This document shows, in pieces, positions 36,787 to 46,898 of a stretch of 64,000 nucleotides of DNA (positions within the stretch are counted from its first letter, which is position 1; each line of letters starts with the position of its first letter). The translations under genes and the position numbers were made by a program. The notes beneath the pieces were generated by a model that saw only the letters and a program-made list of their open reading frames with translations, did not search any database and had not been told where the DNA came from. The stretch lies in assembly GCF_000820025.1 (NCBI RefSeq), contig NZ_CDBI01000014.1, positions 310,001 to 374,000 on the forward strand, read 5' to 3'. The stretch is from Aeromonas popoffii. GTDB lineage: Bacteria; Pseudomonadota; Gammaproteobacteria; Enterobacterales; Aeromonadaceae.

Positions 36787-37908
36787 TCACTGGCTGACCC
36801 CGTGGAAATCGCTTAGCCAGTGACGGGCTATGGTACGCATGGTTGACTGCGGCAGATCGAACAGGCCAGGGGCCAGGGGTTGCTGCGCCAGCTGACGCAC
36901 CCCTTCGATGATCTCCGCCAGCACCAGATAGACATATTCGCCGATGACAGCGCCGTGGACGAAATTGACCGCCTCCCCCCGGTTGAGCAGGAAGATGGTG
37001 CTGCCATCGGGCCGGGTCAGTGCCAGCACATGGGGGCACACCTCCTCGCTCGGCCAGGGCAGCCGAGAGAGACAAAATGCGAATTCGTCATCGGCCGAGG
37101 TGACCGAGGCCAGCATGGCGCCAGGGCGCAACTGCTGCAGATCGGCCAGGTCCAGCGCACCGTTGCCAGTGGAGCAGATCACCAGCTCGGCCCGACTGAG
37201 CGCCTCGGCCTTGCCCACCAGCTTGAAGCCGTGGGAGAGCGCCTCCACCTGACGCAGCACGTCTGTCTCCACCAGCTCCAGATGCAGGTTGCGGCACCTG
37301 AGCTCGCGGGCGATGCTGCGCCCCACCTTGCCATAGCCGAATAGAGCGGCCTGACAGACGTTGAAGGTGCGGTTTAGCGTACGTGCCAACGACTCGGCGG
37401 AGTAGACCACGCTCAGACCAATCTGGATATCCTCGGCCTGCTTGAGAGGGCTGCGCGCCACCGAGATGACAGGGGTCACCAGCACCTCCTGTTGGTAGCG
37501 CTGATGGCCGTTTTCGGTCATCTCCACCACCCCGAGGAAACGGGAGCCGAAATACTCGCTCAGGGTCGCCTGGGTTTTAGCAAAGTAGCCACCTATGTCC
37601 AGAATAATCAGCCGTTCATGGGGGGCCACCAGGGGGGCTATGTGCTCTATCACCCCCTGCGGCGTATTGGTCCACTGGCGGTTAAGCGGCAGCACGGGGT
37701 AATGCTGCTGGGCCCAGGTCAGGGTCGGGCCGTGCACTGACTTGGGTTTGGGCAGGATGGCGCCGATCCGCCCGATGTGATCGAGGGCCTGGATAAACTG
37801 GGGGCGATCGGGAAGCAGGTGGGTAACCAGCAGGATACAGAGACCCTCGAGGCGGCCCTGCTCGGTGAAATGGCGAAAAAACAGATGCTCAGATCCTTGA
37901 CTGCGCAA
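36787..37908 (-). CDS. S-adenosylhomocysteine hydrolase-like NAD-binding protein
   Basis: The C-terminal half carries an AdoHcyase-like Rossmann core (ALFGYGKVGRSIARELR, then AELVICSTGNGALD), with VLVTPVISVARSPLKQAEDI before it. AAGGAGG correctly spaced before TTG 37908 decides a rare TTG start (LRSQGSEHLF). At 373 residues it is shorter than true AdoHcyase (about 430-470) and lacks its usual substrate motifs. Aeromonads usually use Pfs/LuxS for SAH, so a different substrate or a regulatory role is likely. Confidence 0.65.
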   Translation of the reverse strand: MRSQGSEHLFFRHFTEQGRLEGLCILLVTHLLPDRPQFIQALDHIGRIGAILPKPKSVHGPTLTWAQQHYPVLPLNRQWTNTPQGVIEHIAPLVAPHERLIILDIGGYFAKTQATLSEYFGSRFLGVVEMTENGHQRYQQEVLVTPVISVARSPLKQAEDIQIGLSVVYSAESLARTLNRTFNVCQAALFGYGKVGRSIARELRCRNLHLELVETDVLRQVEALSHGFKLVGKAEALSRAELVICSTGNGALDLADLQQLRPGAMLASVTSADDEFAFCLSRLPWPSEEVCPHVLALTRPDGSTIFLLNRGEAVNFVHGAVIGEYVYLVLAEIIEGVRQLAQQPLAPGLFDLPQSTMRTIARHWLSDFHGVSQ

Positions 37909-38096
37909 CTGTGGCCTCCTTAGCGCGCCGCAAACAAGCAGGCAAACAGAACCCGGTATCACCGGGTTCTGTTTGTGTGTCCAGATAATTGAAAAACCTT
38001 TTTATCTGAATCCACAGGGGGGCTCAATCTTTATCTATACAGTCTATGACGAAGTCGTCAACTTTCGGGTTAATCGACTGTTTTTTATGCTAAAAG

Positions 38097-38834
38097 TCAG
38101 TACAAAGAGGCCTCTGGCCATACCTTCCACAGACTCAATCCAGTGCCCACTCCCGCCAGCAGGATCAGCACAACCCAACGCTGGATCCAGGGCTTGTTGC
38201 GCAAGGCCCACTCCAGCAGTGGCAACAGCCAGACCGGCAGCAAGACCGCAAGCGGCACTTCCACGTATTGCCAGGCGAGCATCTGCATGAAGGCCAGTGC
38301 CAACCCGAGCGCGGCAGGCGCCGCCTTAATGCCGGCAAAGGCGCCGAGCAGGGCGCGGAAACCGGCAAAGGCAGCCAGGGCACCCGCCAACTGGGCAATC
38401 AGCAAGCTGCCGTCGATGCCGATCACCAGCGCAAGCCAGATGAAGCCAAGGGCAAAGCCCAGCCCTTCGCGGCAGTCACCACGCAGCTCGGTCCACCCCA
38501 ACCAGGCAATGGCGGGCAGCAATGCCAGCCAGATGCGCGGCTCACTGCTCAGCACAGAGGCCATCCCCTGCCACCACACCAGGGCGGAGAGCGCCGCGAA
38601 CAGCAACAAGGCGGCCCGCTTGTCCGCCAGTTGCGCCGCAATCGCCGGCACCAGCAAGATCAGCGGCAGCCATTGCCACGCCTTGGCTGGCAGCCCATAG
38701 GCGCCACCCAGCAGGCAGCCCACCAGCCAGAGCGCCAGAGCGCCCCACAGATACCCCAGTCGCGGCCAGCGCCATGACAGCAAAGCGGCCCCTAAAGGAG
38801 CCGCCAGGGTTTGTAGCAGGAGTGCTGCGCCCAT
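38097..38834 (-). CDS. hypothetical polytopic membrane protein
   Basis: A 245-residue, Leu/Ala/Trp-rich protein with about eight membrane segments and no recognised motif. Its ATG overlaps the stop of the YceI gene (TAATG), so the two are translationally coupled and probably work together. Possibly related to small inner-membrane proteins found with YceI. Function unknown. Confidence 0.6.
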   Translation of the reverse strand: MGAALLLQTLAAPLGAALLSWRWPRLGYLWGALALWLVGCLLGGAYGLPAKAWQWLPLILLVPAIAAQLADKRAALLLFAALSALVWWQGMASVLSSEPRIWLALLPAIAWLGWTELRGDCREGLGFALGFIWLALVIGIDGSLLIAQLAGALAAFAGFRALLGAFAGIKAAPAALGLALAFMQMLAWQYVEVPLAVLLPVWLLPLLEWALRNKPWIQRWVVLILLAGVGTGLSLWKVWPEASLY

Positions 38835-39394
38835 TACTTGCGCACGCCTTCGACGAACAGGTTGATACTCATCTCGTCCGGAATGCCGGGCAACATGTAG
38901 CTCACACCGAAGTCACTGCGCTTGATGGTGGTGGAGGCGTTGAAGCCGCTGCGATAGCCGCCCCAAGGATCCTTGCCCTCGCCGATCTTGACCAGATCGA
39001 AGGCCACCTCTTTGGAGACGCCGTGCAAGGTCAGGGTCCCTTTCAGTACGCCTTTATCCGTGGTGCCCTCATAAGCAGAACTGACGAAGGTCATCTTGGG
39101 ATACTGCTTCACGTCCAGAAAATCGGGGCTGCGCAAGTGTTTGTCGCGGGCCTCGTGGTTGGAGTCCACGCTGGCGGCATCCACTTCGAAGCTCGCCCTG
39201 GCCGCAGCCGGATTGGCATCGTCCATGCTGAAAGTGCCGCTGAAGGTGTTGAAACGACCGACCAGCTCGGAGAAGCCGAGGTGCCCCACCTTGAACTGGA
39301 CAGTGGTGTGAGCCGCATCGACGTCGTAATCGGCCGCCATCAGGGGGGCCGCCATAAACAGGCAGGAGGCCAGCAGGGCCTTGGTCATTTTCAT
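38834..39394 (-). CDS. YceI-family periplasmic lipid-binding protein
   Basis: A signal peptide (ending PLMA at about residue 20) and a full YceI lipocalin-like barrel: DYDVDAAHTTVQFKVGHLGF, ASFEVDAASVDSNHEARDKH, FLDVKQYPKMTF, and FGVSYMLPGIPDEMSI. 186 residues. YceI proteins bind polyisoprenoids, perhaps quinone-like lipids, in the periplasm. It is the first gene of the pair with a membrane protein, divergent from a LysR gene. Confidence 0.92.
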   Translation of the reverse strand: MKMTKALLASCLFMAAPLMAADYDVDAAHTTVQFKVGHLGFSELVGRFNTFSGTFSMDDANPAAARASFEVDAASVDSNHEARDKHLRSPDFLDVKQYPKMTFVSSAYEGTTDKGVLKGTLTLHGVSKEVAFDLVKIGEGKDPWGGYRSGFNASTTIKRSDFGVSYMLPGIPDEMSINLFVEGVRK

Positions 39395-39504
39395 CCGTTC
39401 GTTCCTTCATATTGGGGGTTCACAACAACAACCAAGATGCTAACCTCCATAGCGGAATAGATAATCAGCGATTTATTAAAATAATTATCAACTGAGAGTG
39501 AAAG

Positions 39505-40407
39505 ATGGACCAGATAGCCGCCATGCGCACCTTCATCAAGGTGGTGGAGTGTCAGAGTTTTACCAAGGCCGCCAACCAGCTCGGCATCTCGGTCGCCATG
39601 GCCTCCAAGCTGATGCAGCAGCTGGAGGAGTCTCTCTCCACCCGTCTGCTGTCGCGCACCACCCGTCAGGTCAACCCCACAGAGGCGGGCCAGTTCTACT
39701 ACCAGCGATCCCAGGCCCTGCTGGCAGAGCTGGAAGAGACCCACAGCCAGCTCACCCGCAACAACCAGCAGCCTCAGGGCACCCTCAAGCTATCGGTGCC
39801 GATGGACTTTGGCTACCTGCACCTCTCCCCCGCCCTGCCGCTGTTTCGTGAACGCTTCCCGGACCTGAAGCTGGAGATAGAGTACAGCGACCGGCGAGTG
39901 GCCCTGGTGGAAGAGGGGTTCGATCTGGCGCTGCGCATCGGCAACCTGCCAGACTCCTCTCTGGTGGCCAAACCGCTGGCCATGATGAAGCTGGAGGTGT
40001 GTGCCAGCCCCGCCTACCTGGCCCGCAAGGGCGCGCCAGAGAGCCCGGAGGATCTCAAGCAACACGACTGCCTCATCTACACCCTGACCCAGCCGGACTG
40101 GGTCTTCAAACGGGATGGTGAGCAACTGAGCATTCGCCCGCAGGGGTCGCTTCGCGCCAACAACGGTGTGGCCCTGACCCGGGCCGCCTGCGATCATCAG
40201 GGCATCATATTGCAGCCCACCTTCATCGTCGGCGATGCACTGCGCTCGGGGGCGCTGGTGTCACTGCTGCCGAAGTGGGAGAAGGGGCAAGTGGGGCTCT
40301 ATGCCCTCTATCCGCACCGCCGTTTCGTGTCGGCCAAGGTGCGCTGTTTCATCGAATTCGTGCAGGAGCGTTATCTTGCCCCCCACTATTGGGATCGCAA
40401 AGAATAA
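39505..40407 (+). CDS. LysR-family transcriptional regulator
   Basis: The HTH segment MRTFIKVVECQSFTKAANQL then ASKLMQQLEESL and the effector domain with LKLEIEYSDRRVALVEEGFDLALRIG are typical for the CrgA-like LysR subgroup, 300 residues. It is divergent from the yceI pair with 110 bp between, so that pair is the best target candidate. Confidence 0.88.
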   Translation: MDQIAAMRTFIKVVECQSFTKAANQLGISVAMASKLMQQLEESLSTRLLSRTTRQVNPTEAGQFYYQRSQALLAELEETHSQLTRNNQQPQGTLKLSVPMDFGYLHLSPALPLFRERFPDLKLEIEYSDRRVALVEEGFDLALRIGNLPDSSLVAKPLAMMKLEVCASPAYLARKGAPESPEDLKQHDCLIYTLTQPDWVFKRDGEQLSIRPQGSLRANNGVALTRAACDHQGIILQPTFIVGDALRSGALVSLLPKWEKGQVGLYALYPHRRFVSAKVRCFIEFVQERYLAPHYWDRKE

Positions 40408-40421
40408 GCCCGAGCCGGGAT

Positions 40422-40859
40422 TTATGATGTGGAGGCGCCAGACGGTGGCGACCCAGGTTCGGCTGGCTGCGGCAGTTCGGCCACCAACAGCTGATCGGTC
40501 TGCATTATTTGCCAGCGAGGCAGGCGGCGCCGCAAGGTGGCAATTTGCTCTTCGCTCAAGACATAGGGCAGCCTGATGTGCAGGCAGTGACAATCGAGCA
40601 TGCCGGCCAACTGCAATATCAGGATGAGATTGGCCTCGTCCGTCTTGTGTTTGTTGATGCGTTTGCCCAGTTCGTGACGAAAGTGGGTCTCGGGATCCTG
40701 GATCATCGCCTGCCAGCCATAACCGAACAGCGGCATGAAGGCGCTAACGATGCCAAGGGCGGTGAGCGGCCGCTTGGGCGGGTGGTAGAGGGCGTTGAGA
40801 TCCAGCAGTATGGGCGTTAGATGCAGCTCACGACTGCCGGATAAAATGTTATTACTCAT
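40422..40859 (-). CDS. hypothetical protein
   Basis: A 145-residue soluble protein with no family I recognise. It includes HPPKRPLTALGIVSAFMPLF, a Cys/His patch (LDCHCLHIRLPYVLSEEQ) and a flexible Pro/Ser tail. It is convergent with the LysR gene and divergent from fhs. No signal peptide. Composition matches neighbours. Confidence 0.6.
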   Translation of the reverse strand: MSNNILSGSRELHLTPILLDLNALYHPPKRPLTALGIVSAFMPLFGYGWQAMIQDPETHFRHELGKRINKHKTDEANLILILQLAGMLDCHCLHIRLPYVLSEEQIATLRRRLPRWQIMQTDQLLVAELPQPAEPGSPPSGASTS

Positions 40860-40925
40860 TGGATAACCCTGTTGATTCCACTAGACTGCGCCGCATATTT
40901 GACCTGACATGCCAACGAGGTGCTG

Positions 40926-42656
40926 ATGCTAAGCGATATCGAGATCTCCCGCCAGTCCCCCCGTCTTCCCATCCAGGTGCTGGCCGAACACTTGTGCATC
41001 CCGGCTCACCTGCTCAGTCCTCACGGTCACCACAAGGGCAAGCTCAACCTCGGCCTGCTCAACCAACCTGCTGGCAAGGCGGGCAAGCTGGTACTGGTGA
41101 GCGCCATCACCCCGACGCCCCTCGGCGAGGGCAAGACGGTCACGACCCTCGGTCTCTCCATGGGGCTCAACCACATAGGCCAGCCCAGCATCGCCACCAT
41201 ACGCCAGCCGAGTCTCGGCCCGGTATTCGGGGTCAAGGGGGGCGCCGCCGGCGGTGGCCATGCCCAGGTGGTGCCGATGGAGGAGATGAACCTGCACCTG
41301 ACCGGCGATTTTCACGCCCTCACCGCCGCCCACAACCTGGCCGCCGCCGCGCTGGATGCCCGCTTGTTCCACGAGCAGAAACTGGGCGATGAGTTCACCG
41401 CCAGAACCGGTTTACAGCGGCTAGACATCGACCCTGCCAACATCCTCTGGCCGCGTACCCTCGACATGAATGACCGCGCCCTGCGCCACCTCAGCATCGG
41501 TCAGGGTGGCCCGGGCGATGGGGTGGAGCGCACGGATCGTTTCGTCATCACGGCCGCCTCCGAGCTGATGGCCATTCTGGCGCTGGCCGGCGACCTGAAA
41601 GACTTGCGCACCCGCATCGGTCGCATCCAGCTGGCCCTCGATAACCGGGGCAACCCCATCACCGCCGAGCAGCTGGAAGTCGCGGGCGCCATGACGGTGC
41701 TGCTCAAAGACGCGCTGCAACCGACCCTGATGCAGACCACGGAGCAGACCCCGGTACTGGTGCACGCGGGCCCCTTTGCCAACATAGCCCACGGCAACTC
41801 CTCGGTGATCGCCGATCGTATGGCGTTGCAACTGACCGACTATGTGGTGACAGAGGCGGGTTTTGGCTCCGACATGGGGCTGGAGAAGTTCTTCAACATC
41901 AAGAGCCGCCAGTCCGGTATCACGCCGGCCTGCGTGGTGCTGGTGGCGACGGTGCGCGGCCTCAAGGCCAACAGCGGACTGCTCGACATCCGCCCCGGCC
42001 AGCCCCTGCCCGAGAGCCTGCTGGAGGAGGACTTGCCCACCCTTGAGCAGGGGTGCACCAATCTCGCCTGGCATATCAACAATGCCCGCCGCTATGGCGT
42101 ACCCGTGGTGGTAGCGGTCAACCGCTTCCCCACCGATAGCCAGGCCGAGCTGGCGCTGCTGATGCGCGAGGCACTGCGGGCCGGTGCCTGTGGCACCGCC
42201 ATCTCCCACGCCTTCACGCAAGGGGGCGCGGGTGCCAGCGAACTGGCCCAGGCCGTGGTCGCCGCCTGCGAGATGCCAAGCCAAATCCAGCTGCTCTATC
42301 CCGATGAGATGAGCCTGTGTGCCAAGCTCACCACCCTGGTGGAGTGCGGCTATGGCGGACGCGGTGTCCTGCTCTCTGACAAGGCACGCCGACAGCTGGC
42401 GGCGCTCTCGCGCGCAGGCTGGGATCACCTGCCCATCTGCATGGCCAAGACGCCGCTCTCCATCAGTCATGATCCCGCCAGGAAGGGAGTACCGACCGAT
42501 TTCGAGGTGCCCATCGACGAGGTGAGGTTGTGCGCTGGCGCCGGTTTTGTCTATGCGCTGGCAGGTCCCATCATGACAATGCCGGGGCTCGGCAGCCTGC
42601 CAGCCTACCGTCATATCGACATCGATGATGACGGCGAGATCGTCGGACTGAGCTGA
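40926..42656 (+). CDS. fhs: formate-tetrahydrofolate ligase
   Basis: The 576-residue protein has the ATP loop [37 protein letters not shown], and the C-terminal [19 protein letters not shown], all typical of FTHFS. It makes 10-formyl-THF from formate, THF and ATP. ATG 40926 has GAGG at 40917-40920. The last residues ([16 protein letters not shown]) are repeated in a diverged form just downstream. The stop codon overlaps that ORF (TGATG). Confidence 0.96.
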   Translation: MLSDIEISRQSPRLPIQVLAEHLCIPAHLLSPHGHHKGKLNLGLLNQPAGKAGKLVLVSAITPTPLGEGKTVTTLGLSMGLNHIGQPSIATIRQPSLGPVFGVKGGAAGGGHAQVVPMEEMNLHLTGDFHALTAAHNLAAAALDARLFHEQKLGDEFTARTGLQRLDIDPANILWPRTLDMNDRALRHLSIGQGGPGDGVERTDRFVITAASELMAILALAGDLKDLRTRIGRIQLALDNRGNPITAEQLEVAGAMTVLLKDALQPTLMQTTEQTPVLVHAGPFANIAHGNSSVIADRMALQLTDYVVTEAGFGSDMGLEKFFNIKSRQSGITPACVVLVATVRGLKANSGLLDIRPGQPLPESLLEEDLPTLEQGCTNLAWHINNARRYGVPVVVAVNRFPTDSQAELALLMREALRAGACGTAISHAFTQGGAGASELAQAVVAACEMPSQIQLLYPDEMSLCAKLTTLVECGYGGRGVLLSDKARRQLAALSRAGWDHLPICMAKTPLSISHDPARKGVPTDFEVPIDEVRLCAGAGFVYALAGPIMTMPGLGSLPAYRHIDIDDDGEIVGLS

Positions 42657-42826
42657 TGGAGGATGGTGACTGGCAGCAGCAGGCCAAGTCACCACCCCGG
42701 CAGCCTGCCACCGGTTATCGCCATATCGATATCAACGAGGAGGGCGAGATAATCGGGTTGAGCCTCCACGCTCAAGATCGTCAGACACGACAAGGCCCCG
42801 CCAATTGGCGGGGCCTTGTGTTATGA
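42656..42826 (+). CDS. mini-ORF duplicating the fhs C-terminal tail
   Basis: A 56-codon frame starts on the last base of the fhs stop codon. Its middle reads YRHIDINEEGEIIGLS, against [16 protein letters not shown] at the end of Fhs (12 of 16 identical, the rest mostly conservative). DNA identity includes CGGCAGCCTGCCA at 42590 and 42698. Most changes keep the peptide. The frame then continues through the terminator hairpin, so the last 18 residues are less likely meaningful. It may be a coupled small gene or a decaying duplication. Confidence 0.5.
   Translation: MEDGDWQQQAKSPPRQPATGYRHIDINEEGEIIGLSLHAQDRQTRQGPANWRGLVL
42791..42818 (+). terminator. fhs terminator
   Basis: A 28-bp perfect palindrome (half CAAGGCCCCGCCAA) followed by TGTTATG. 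It lies inside the end of the mini-ORF frame. Confidence 0.8.
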
Positions 42827-42944
42827 CAGCGATCACCCGTTCAATCACGGGTTGACCGCACCGGTCCATCCCTGAAGGACATTGACGGATGACACAGGAG
42901 AGATGGCCGACGGGCCCCATGAACAAAAGAGGAAGGAGGAAGAA

Positions 42945-42976
42945 AGGAGGCATACCGCCATGGCAGCATGCCTCCT
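42945..42976 (-). terminator. folE terminator
   Basis: AGGAGGCAT and ATGCCTCCT pair. On the minus strand the hairpin is followed by TTCTTCCTCC and later TTTTG, directly after the folE stop codon. Confidence 0.6.
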
Positions 42977-42982
42977 GACAGA

Positions 42983-43639
42983 TCAGCCTTTCAGGCCGCC
43001 CAGAAACTCGGCACGGGTGTCGGGCTGGGTCTTGAACACGCCACCGAGAGAGGTGGTCGTGGTATAGGAGGTGGAATCCATCACCCCACGCGCCTTCACG
43101 CAGAAGTGGGTCGCCTTGATGCTGATGGCCACATCTTTGGTGCCGAGCAAGGTCTGCAACGCCAGCAGGATCTGCTGGGTGAGCCGCTCCTGCACCTGGG
43201 GACGGCGGGCGAAAAACTGCACGATGCGGTTGATTTTCGACAGCCCGATCACCTTGCCACGGGGGATATAAGCCACGTGGGCCTGTCCATCGATAGTGAC
43301 GAAGTGGTGTTCACAGGTGCTGGTGAGGCTGATATCCCGCACCATGATCATCTCGTCCACCTTCATCTTGTTCTCGATGACAGTCACCTTGGGGAAGGTG
43401 CTGTAATCGAGGCCGGAGAAGATCTCGTTCACGTACATCTTGGCGATGCGGTGCGGCGTCTCCGCCAGGCTGTCATCAGTTAAATCCAGCCCCAGCGTCT
43501 CCATGATGGCGCGCATGTGGCCTTCGATCTTCTCTTTCTTCTGCTGACCATTCAACGTATTGGCCACCAGAGGTGTCTCGAGGCCCTCGGTCTCGAGGGC
43601 TGCCCTGACCAACAGGGCTTCCTGGCTTAAGCTCGTCAT
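42983..43639 (-). CDS. folE: GTP cyclohydrolase I
   Basis: The 218-residue protein has the zinc and catalytic motifs [21 protein letters not shown] and [13 protein letters not shown]. It turns GTP into dihydroneopterin triphosphate, the first step of folate synthesis. Its place next to fhs is a loose folate theme. It is transcribed alone, divergent from moeAB. The length equals the E. coli enzyme (222). Confidence 0.97.
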   Translation of the reverse strand: MTSLSQEALLVRAALETEGLETPLVANTLNGQQKKEKIEGHMRAIMETLGLDLTDDSLAETPHRIAKMYVNEIFSGLDYSTFPKVTVIENKMKVDEMIMVRDISLTSTCEHHFVTIDGQAHVAYIPRGKVIGLSKINRIVQFFARRPQVQERLTQQILLALQTLLGTKDVAISIKATHFCVKARGVMDSTSYTTTTSLGGVFKTQPDTRAEFLGGLKG

Positions 43640-43941
43640 CTTGTTCCTCTCCCACGCTCATTAACTGTGATGGCCGCCTTGTCTGTGACGGCACTTTGTT
43701 GTGGCGCAATAGTAAACGGCGATTATTGCCATAATTCAAGCTAACTCAAGTCCGCCACCTGACTTTATGCCAATCCGTCGGGTTTTGCCCCTTGATGGCC
43801 GCCCCCATACGGGGAGGGTTGCAACAAACAAGTCATCTTCCGCCATCCCCGGTGCCAGGCAGCGTGGTATCAGCCCCTGATAAGCCTGCCCATCCACCGT
43901 GATTTTTGGGATAATCTGCCTTCAACCACACCAAAGAGGTA
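43640..43941. other. divergent promoter region folE/moeA
   Basis: About 300 bp with an AT-richer centre and no reading frame that looks real. The two promoters must lie here. I could not fix -10 and -35 boxes with confidence. Confidence 0.35.
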
Positions 43942-45174
43942 ATGACGATGGGATTTGATACCAGCGGACTACTCCCCCTGAGCGATGCCCTGCAAGGGAT
44001 GCTGGACCAACTCGCCTGCTGCTGCGACACCGAGCAAGTTCCCCTGCCCCACGCCCTTGGCCGGGTGCTCGCAGCAGATATCGCCTCCCCCTTGTCAGTG
44101 CCTCCGTTCGACAACGCCGCCATGGACGGTTACGCCGTACGGCTCGCCGATCTCGCAACCGGCACCCCGCTCATCATGGCAGGCAAAGCCTTCGCCGGGC
44201 AGCCCTATCAGGGAGAGTGGCCGGCGGGCCACTGTGTGCGGATCATGACGGGCGCGCCCGTGCCAGAGGGCACAGACGCTGTGGTGATGCAGGAGGAAAC
44301 CCGGGCAGACGGTGACAAGATCGCCTTTCTGGTACCGCCCATTCCGGGCCAGAATATCCGCCGCCGCGGCGAAGATATCCGCGAGGGGGCCAGCGTGCTC
44401 AGCAGCGGTACCCGGCTCACCCCCCGCGAGCTACCGCTGCTGGCATCCCTCGGCATCGCCACCATGCCGGTGCACCGCCCGCTGAGAGTAGCCATCTTCA
44501 GCACAGGGGACGAGCTCAAACCGGTCGGCACCCCGCTCGCCCACGGCGACATCTATGACTCCAACCGCTACGGGGTCAAGGCCATGCTGGCGCGCCTTGG
44601 CTGTGAATGCCTCGACCTTGGCATCATACCGGACGACCCCGCGCAACTGCGCGCCGCCTTCCAGCAGGCCGACCGCGAGGCCGATGCCCTCATCACCACG
44701 GGAGGCGTCTCGGTCGGTGAGGCAGACTTCACCAAGCAGTTGCTTGAGGAACTCGGCGAGATCGGTTTCTGGAAGCTCGCCATCAAGCCAGGCAAGCCAT
44801 TCGCCTTCGGCCGCCTGCCCAACGCCTGGTTCTTCGGCCTGCCGGGCAACCCTGTCTCCGCCATGGTCACCTTCGATCAACTGGTGCAACCTGCGCTGGC
44901 CAAGCTGGCCGGGCAGCAGTTCGAACGACCGCTGCAACTGCAAGCCATCGCCAGCGAGCCCCTGAAAAAAGCGCCGGGTCGACTCGACTTTCAGCGCGGC
45001 ATCTTGCGCATGGGGCCAGACGGCCTCGAGGTGCGCAGCACAGGCTCCCAGGATTCCGCCGTGTTCAGCTCACTGTCGCGGGCCAACTGCTACATCATTC
45101 TCGAACGTGAGCGGGGCCGCGTTGCTGCGGGCGAAACAGTCACCGTCGAACCATTCGGGGGATTGCTGCTGTGA
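43942..45174 (+). CDS. moeA: molybdopterin molybdenumtransferase MoeA
   Basis: 410 residues. [43 protein letters not shown], and the [18 protein letters not shown] loop are typical MoeA motifs. It inserts molybdate into adenylylated molybdopterin. AGAGG precedes ATG 43942. The next gene starts inside its stop codon (GTGA), the usual moeAB coupling. Length is the same as E. coli MoeA (411). Confidence 0.97.
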   Translation: MTMGFDTSGLLPLSDALQGMLDQLACCCDTEQVPLPHALGRVLAADIASPLSVPPFDNAAMDGYAVRLADLATGTPLIMAGKAFAGQPYQGEWPAGHCVRIMTGAPVPEGTDAVVMQEETRADGDKIAFLVPPIPGQNIRRRGEDIREGASVLSSGTRLTPRELPLLASLGIATMPVHRPLRVAIFSTGDELKPVGTPLAHGDIYDSNRYGVKAMLARLGCECLDLGIIPDDPAQLRAAFQQADREADALITTGGVSVGEADFTKQLLEELGEIGFWKLAIKPGKPFAFGRLPNAWFFGLPGNPVSAMVTFDQLVQPALAKLAGQQFERPLQLQAIASEPLKKAPGRLDFQRGILRMGPDGLEVRSTGSQDSAVFSSLSRANCYIILERERGRVAAGETVTVEPFGGLLL

Positions 45175-45926
45175 GCGACATTCTCTCGGATGCCGAGCTC
45201 TTGCGCTACAACCGCCAGATCATCCTCAAATCCTTCGACTTCGAGGGACAGGAGGCGCTCAAGCAGGCCAAGGTGCTGGTGATCGGTGCCGGGGGCCTTG
45301 GCTGCGCCGCCAGCCAGTATCTGGCGGTGGCCGGTATTGGCCAACTCACCCTGGTAGATTTTGACAAGGTGGAGCTCTCCAACCTGCAACGTCAGGTGCT
45401 GCACACGGATGAGCGCATCGGCCAGTACAAGGTGGACTCTGCCGCCCAGTCGCTGCGCGCGCTCAATCCCTGGCTCAAGGTGGAGACCCATGCCGCCATG
45501 GCCGACGAGGCGCAGCTCGATGCCCTGCTACCTCGTCATCAGCTGGTGCTCGACTGTACCGACAACCTGACCATCCGTAATCTGCTCAACCAATACGCGC
45601 GCAAACACAGGGTGCCCCTGGTCAGCGGCGCCGCCATCCGGCTGGAGGGACAGCTGTGCAGCTTCACCTGGCAGGAGGATGAGCCCTGCTACGCCTGCCT
45701 CAGCGCCCTGTTTGGGGAGCAGGCCCTTACCTGCGTCGAGGCAGGTGTGCTCGCCCCCGTGGTCGGTCTGGTGGGCAGCCTGCAGGCGCTGGAGGCGATA
45801 AAATTGCTGGCAGCCACGGGACGTAGCTATAGCGGCCGCCTCTTGATGATCGATGGCCTCACCGGTACCTTTCGCGAGATGAAACTGCCCAAGCGCCCCG
45901 ACTGCCCGGTTTGCTCCCATCCTTGA
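45171..45926 (+). CDS. moeB: molybdopterin-synthase adenylyltransferase MoeB
   Basis: 251 residues. The ATP loop [18 protein letters not shown], then [10 protein letters not shown] and the zinc cysteines CYAC and CPVC are clear. It adenylylates the Gly-Gly end of MoaD so that sulfur can be loaded. It starts with GTG overlapping the moeA stop codon. Its substrate MoaD is encoded at 50275, and an unusual MoaD-tail mini-ORF at 50177. Confidence 0.95.
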   Translation: MSDILSDAELLRYNRQIILKSFDFEGQEALKQAKVLVIGAGGLGCAASQYLAVAGIGQLTLVDFDKVELSNLQRQVLHTDERIGQYKVDSAAQSLRALNPWLKVETHAAMADEAQLDALLPRHQLVLDCTDNLTIRNLLNQYARKHRVPLVSGAAIRLEGQLCSFTWQEDEPCYACLSALFGEQALTCVEAGVLAPVVGLVGSLQALEAIKLLAATGRSYSGRLLMIDGLTGTFREMKLPKRPDCPVCSHP

Positions 45927-45943
45927 ACCCGAGCGATACCCAC

Positions 45944-45975
45944 AAAAAAGCCGAACCTGCTGGTTCGGCTTTTTT
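45944..45975. terminator. bidirectional terminator moeB/hydrolase
   Basis: AAAAAAGCCGAACC-TGCT-GGTTCGGCTTTTTT is a perfect 14-bp stem with A- and T-runs, serving both convergent genes. Confidence 0.93.
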
Positions 45976-45992
45976 GTATCCCCGACCCCCGT

Positions 45993-46769
45993 TCAGTGGG
46001 TGGTGAGGATCCGCTGCAGCAAATGATTGAACCCTGAGGGATCTTCTGCCGGCCAGGCGTGGTGGCCGTTGGGGGTGTGGATGGTGGCGTTGGGCAGGGC
46101 GGCAAACTGCTCGACTCGCTTGGCGAGCGGCAGGTAGTCGTGACTGGTGGATATGATGGCCACCGGCTGCCAGATAGCGCCGAGCCGGGCGCGCACCGAC
46201 CAACCGGGCAAGGCGTCGAGCAGCGCCTTGTAGACCCGCTTTCGGTTGCGCACGAAGCGCAGCCGGAAGGTGTGGCGCACCCGGGCGAGATCCGGGCCCG
46301 GGAATAGCTCGCGACCGAGCCACCAGGCAACCGGGCGCATGCCAAACCAGCGCAACCACTTGAGGCGCTGGGCGTAACGCTCCTGCTCCTTCGGCGTTTC
46401 CAGCAGAAACTCGCTGACGCCGTTGACCAGTACCAGACCTCGCACCTTGTGAGGAAGTTGCAAGGCCAGCTCCAGCGCCACCATGGCTCCCAGCGACAAG
46501 CCCACCACCCAGGCAGGCTCCGGCTGCTCATCGAGCCAGTTCACCACGTCGGCGGCCAGAGTGGCCACGTCGAATGGCCCCTCCTGCATGCTTTGGCCGT
46601 GGCCGCGCAGGTCAAGGGCCACCACCCGGTAATGATCGGAAAAACGTTCGATCTGCGCCTGCCAGTCGAGACTGGAGGAGCCCAGCCCGTGCAACAGCAA
46701 CAGCAAGGGGCCCTCCCCCGCACTGCGCAGGGCAAGACCGTTGGATTTCATCACCTGATTGCGACGCAT
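45993..46769 (-). CDS. alpha/beta hydrolase
   Basis: A 258-residue esterase-like protein with LLLLHGLGSSSLDW (oxyanion), VVGLSLGAMVALELA (nucleophile Ser in GLSLG) and a C-terminal His in NGHHAWPAEDP. ATG 46751 (MKSNG) is another possible start. It is a single gene convergent with moeB. The substrate cannot be told. Confidence 0.82.
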   Translation of the reverse strand: MRRNQVMKSNGLALRSAGEGPLLLLLHGLGSSSLDWQAQIERFSDHYRVVALDLRGHGQSMQEGPFDVATLAADVVNWLDEQPEPAWVVGLSLGAMVALELALQLPHKVRGLVLVNGVSEFLLETPKEQERYAQRLKWLRWFGMRPVAWWLGRELFPGPDLARVRHTFRLRFVRNRKRVYKALLDALPGWSVRARLGAIWQPVAIISTSHDYLPLAKRVEQFAALPNATIHTPNGHHAWPAEDPSGFNHLLQRILTTH

Positions 46770-46898
46770 CAGCTCATTGCCTCTCGACTCATCGTCTGAA
46801 CCATGCCTTGTTTATCCCGATTGTAACCAACCCGCTTGCGGGCATACCCCGGCACCCGCCGGGCATGTCGCACCACAATGTATCAGAACGACGCAGAC

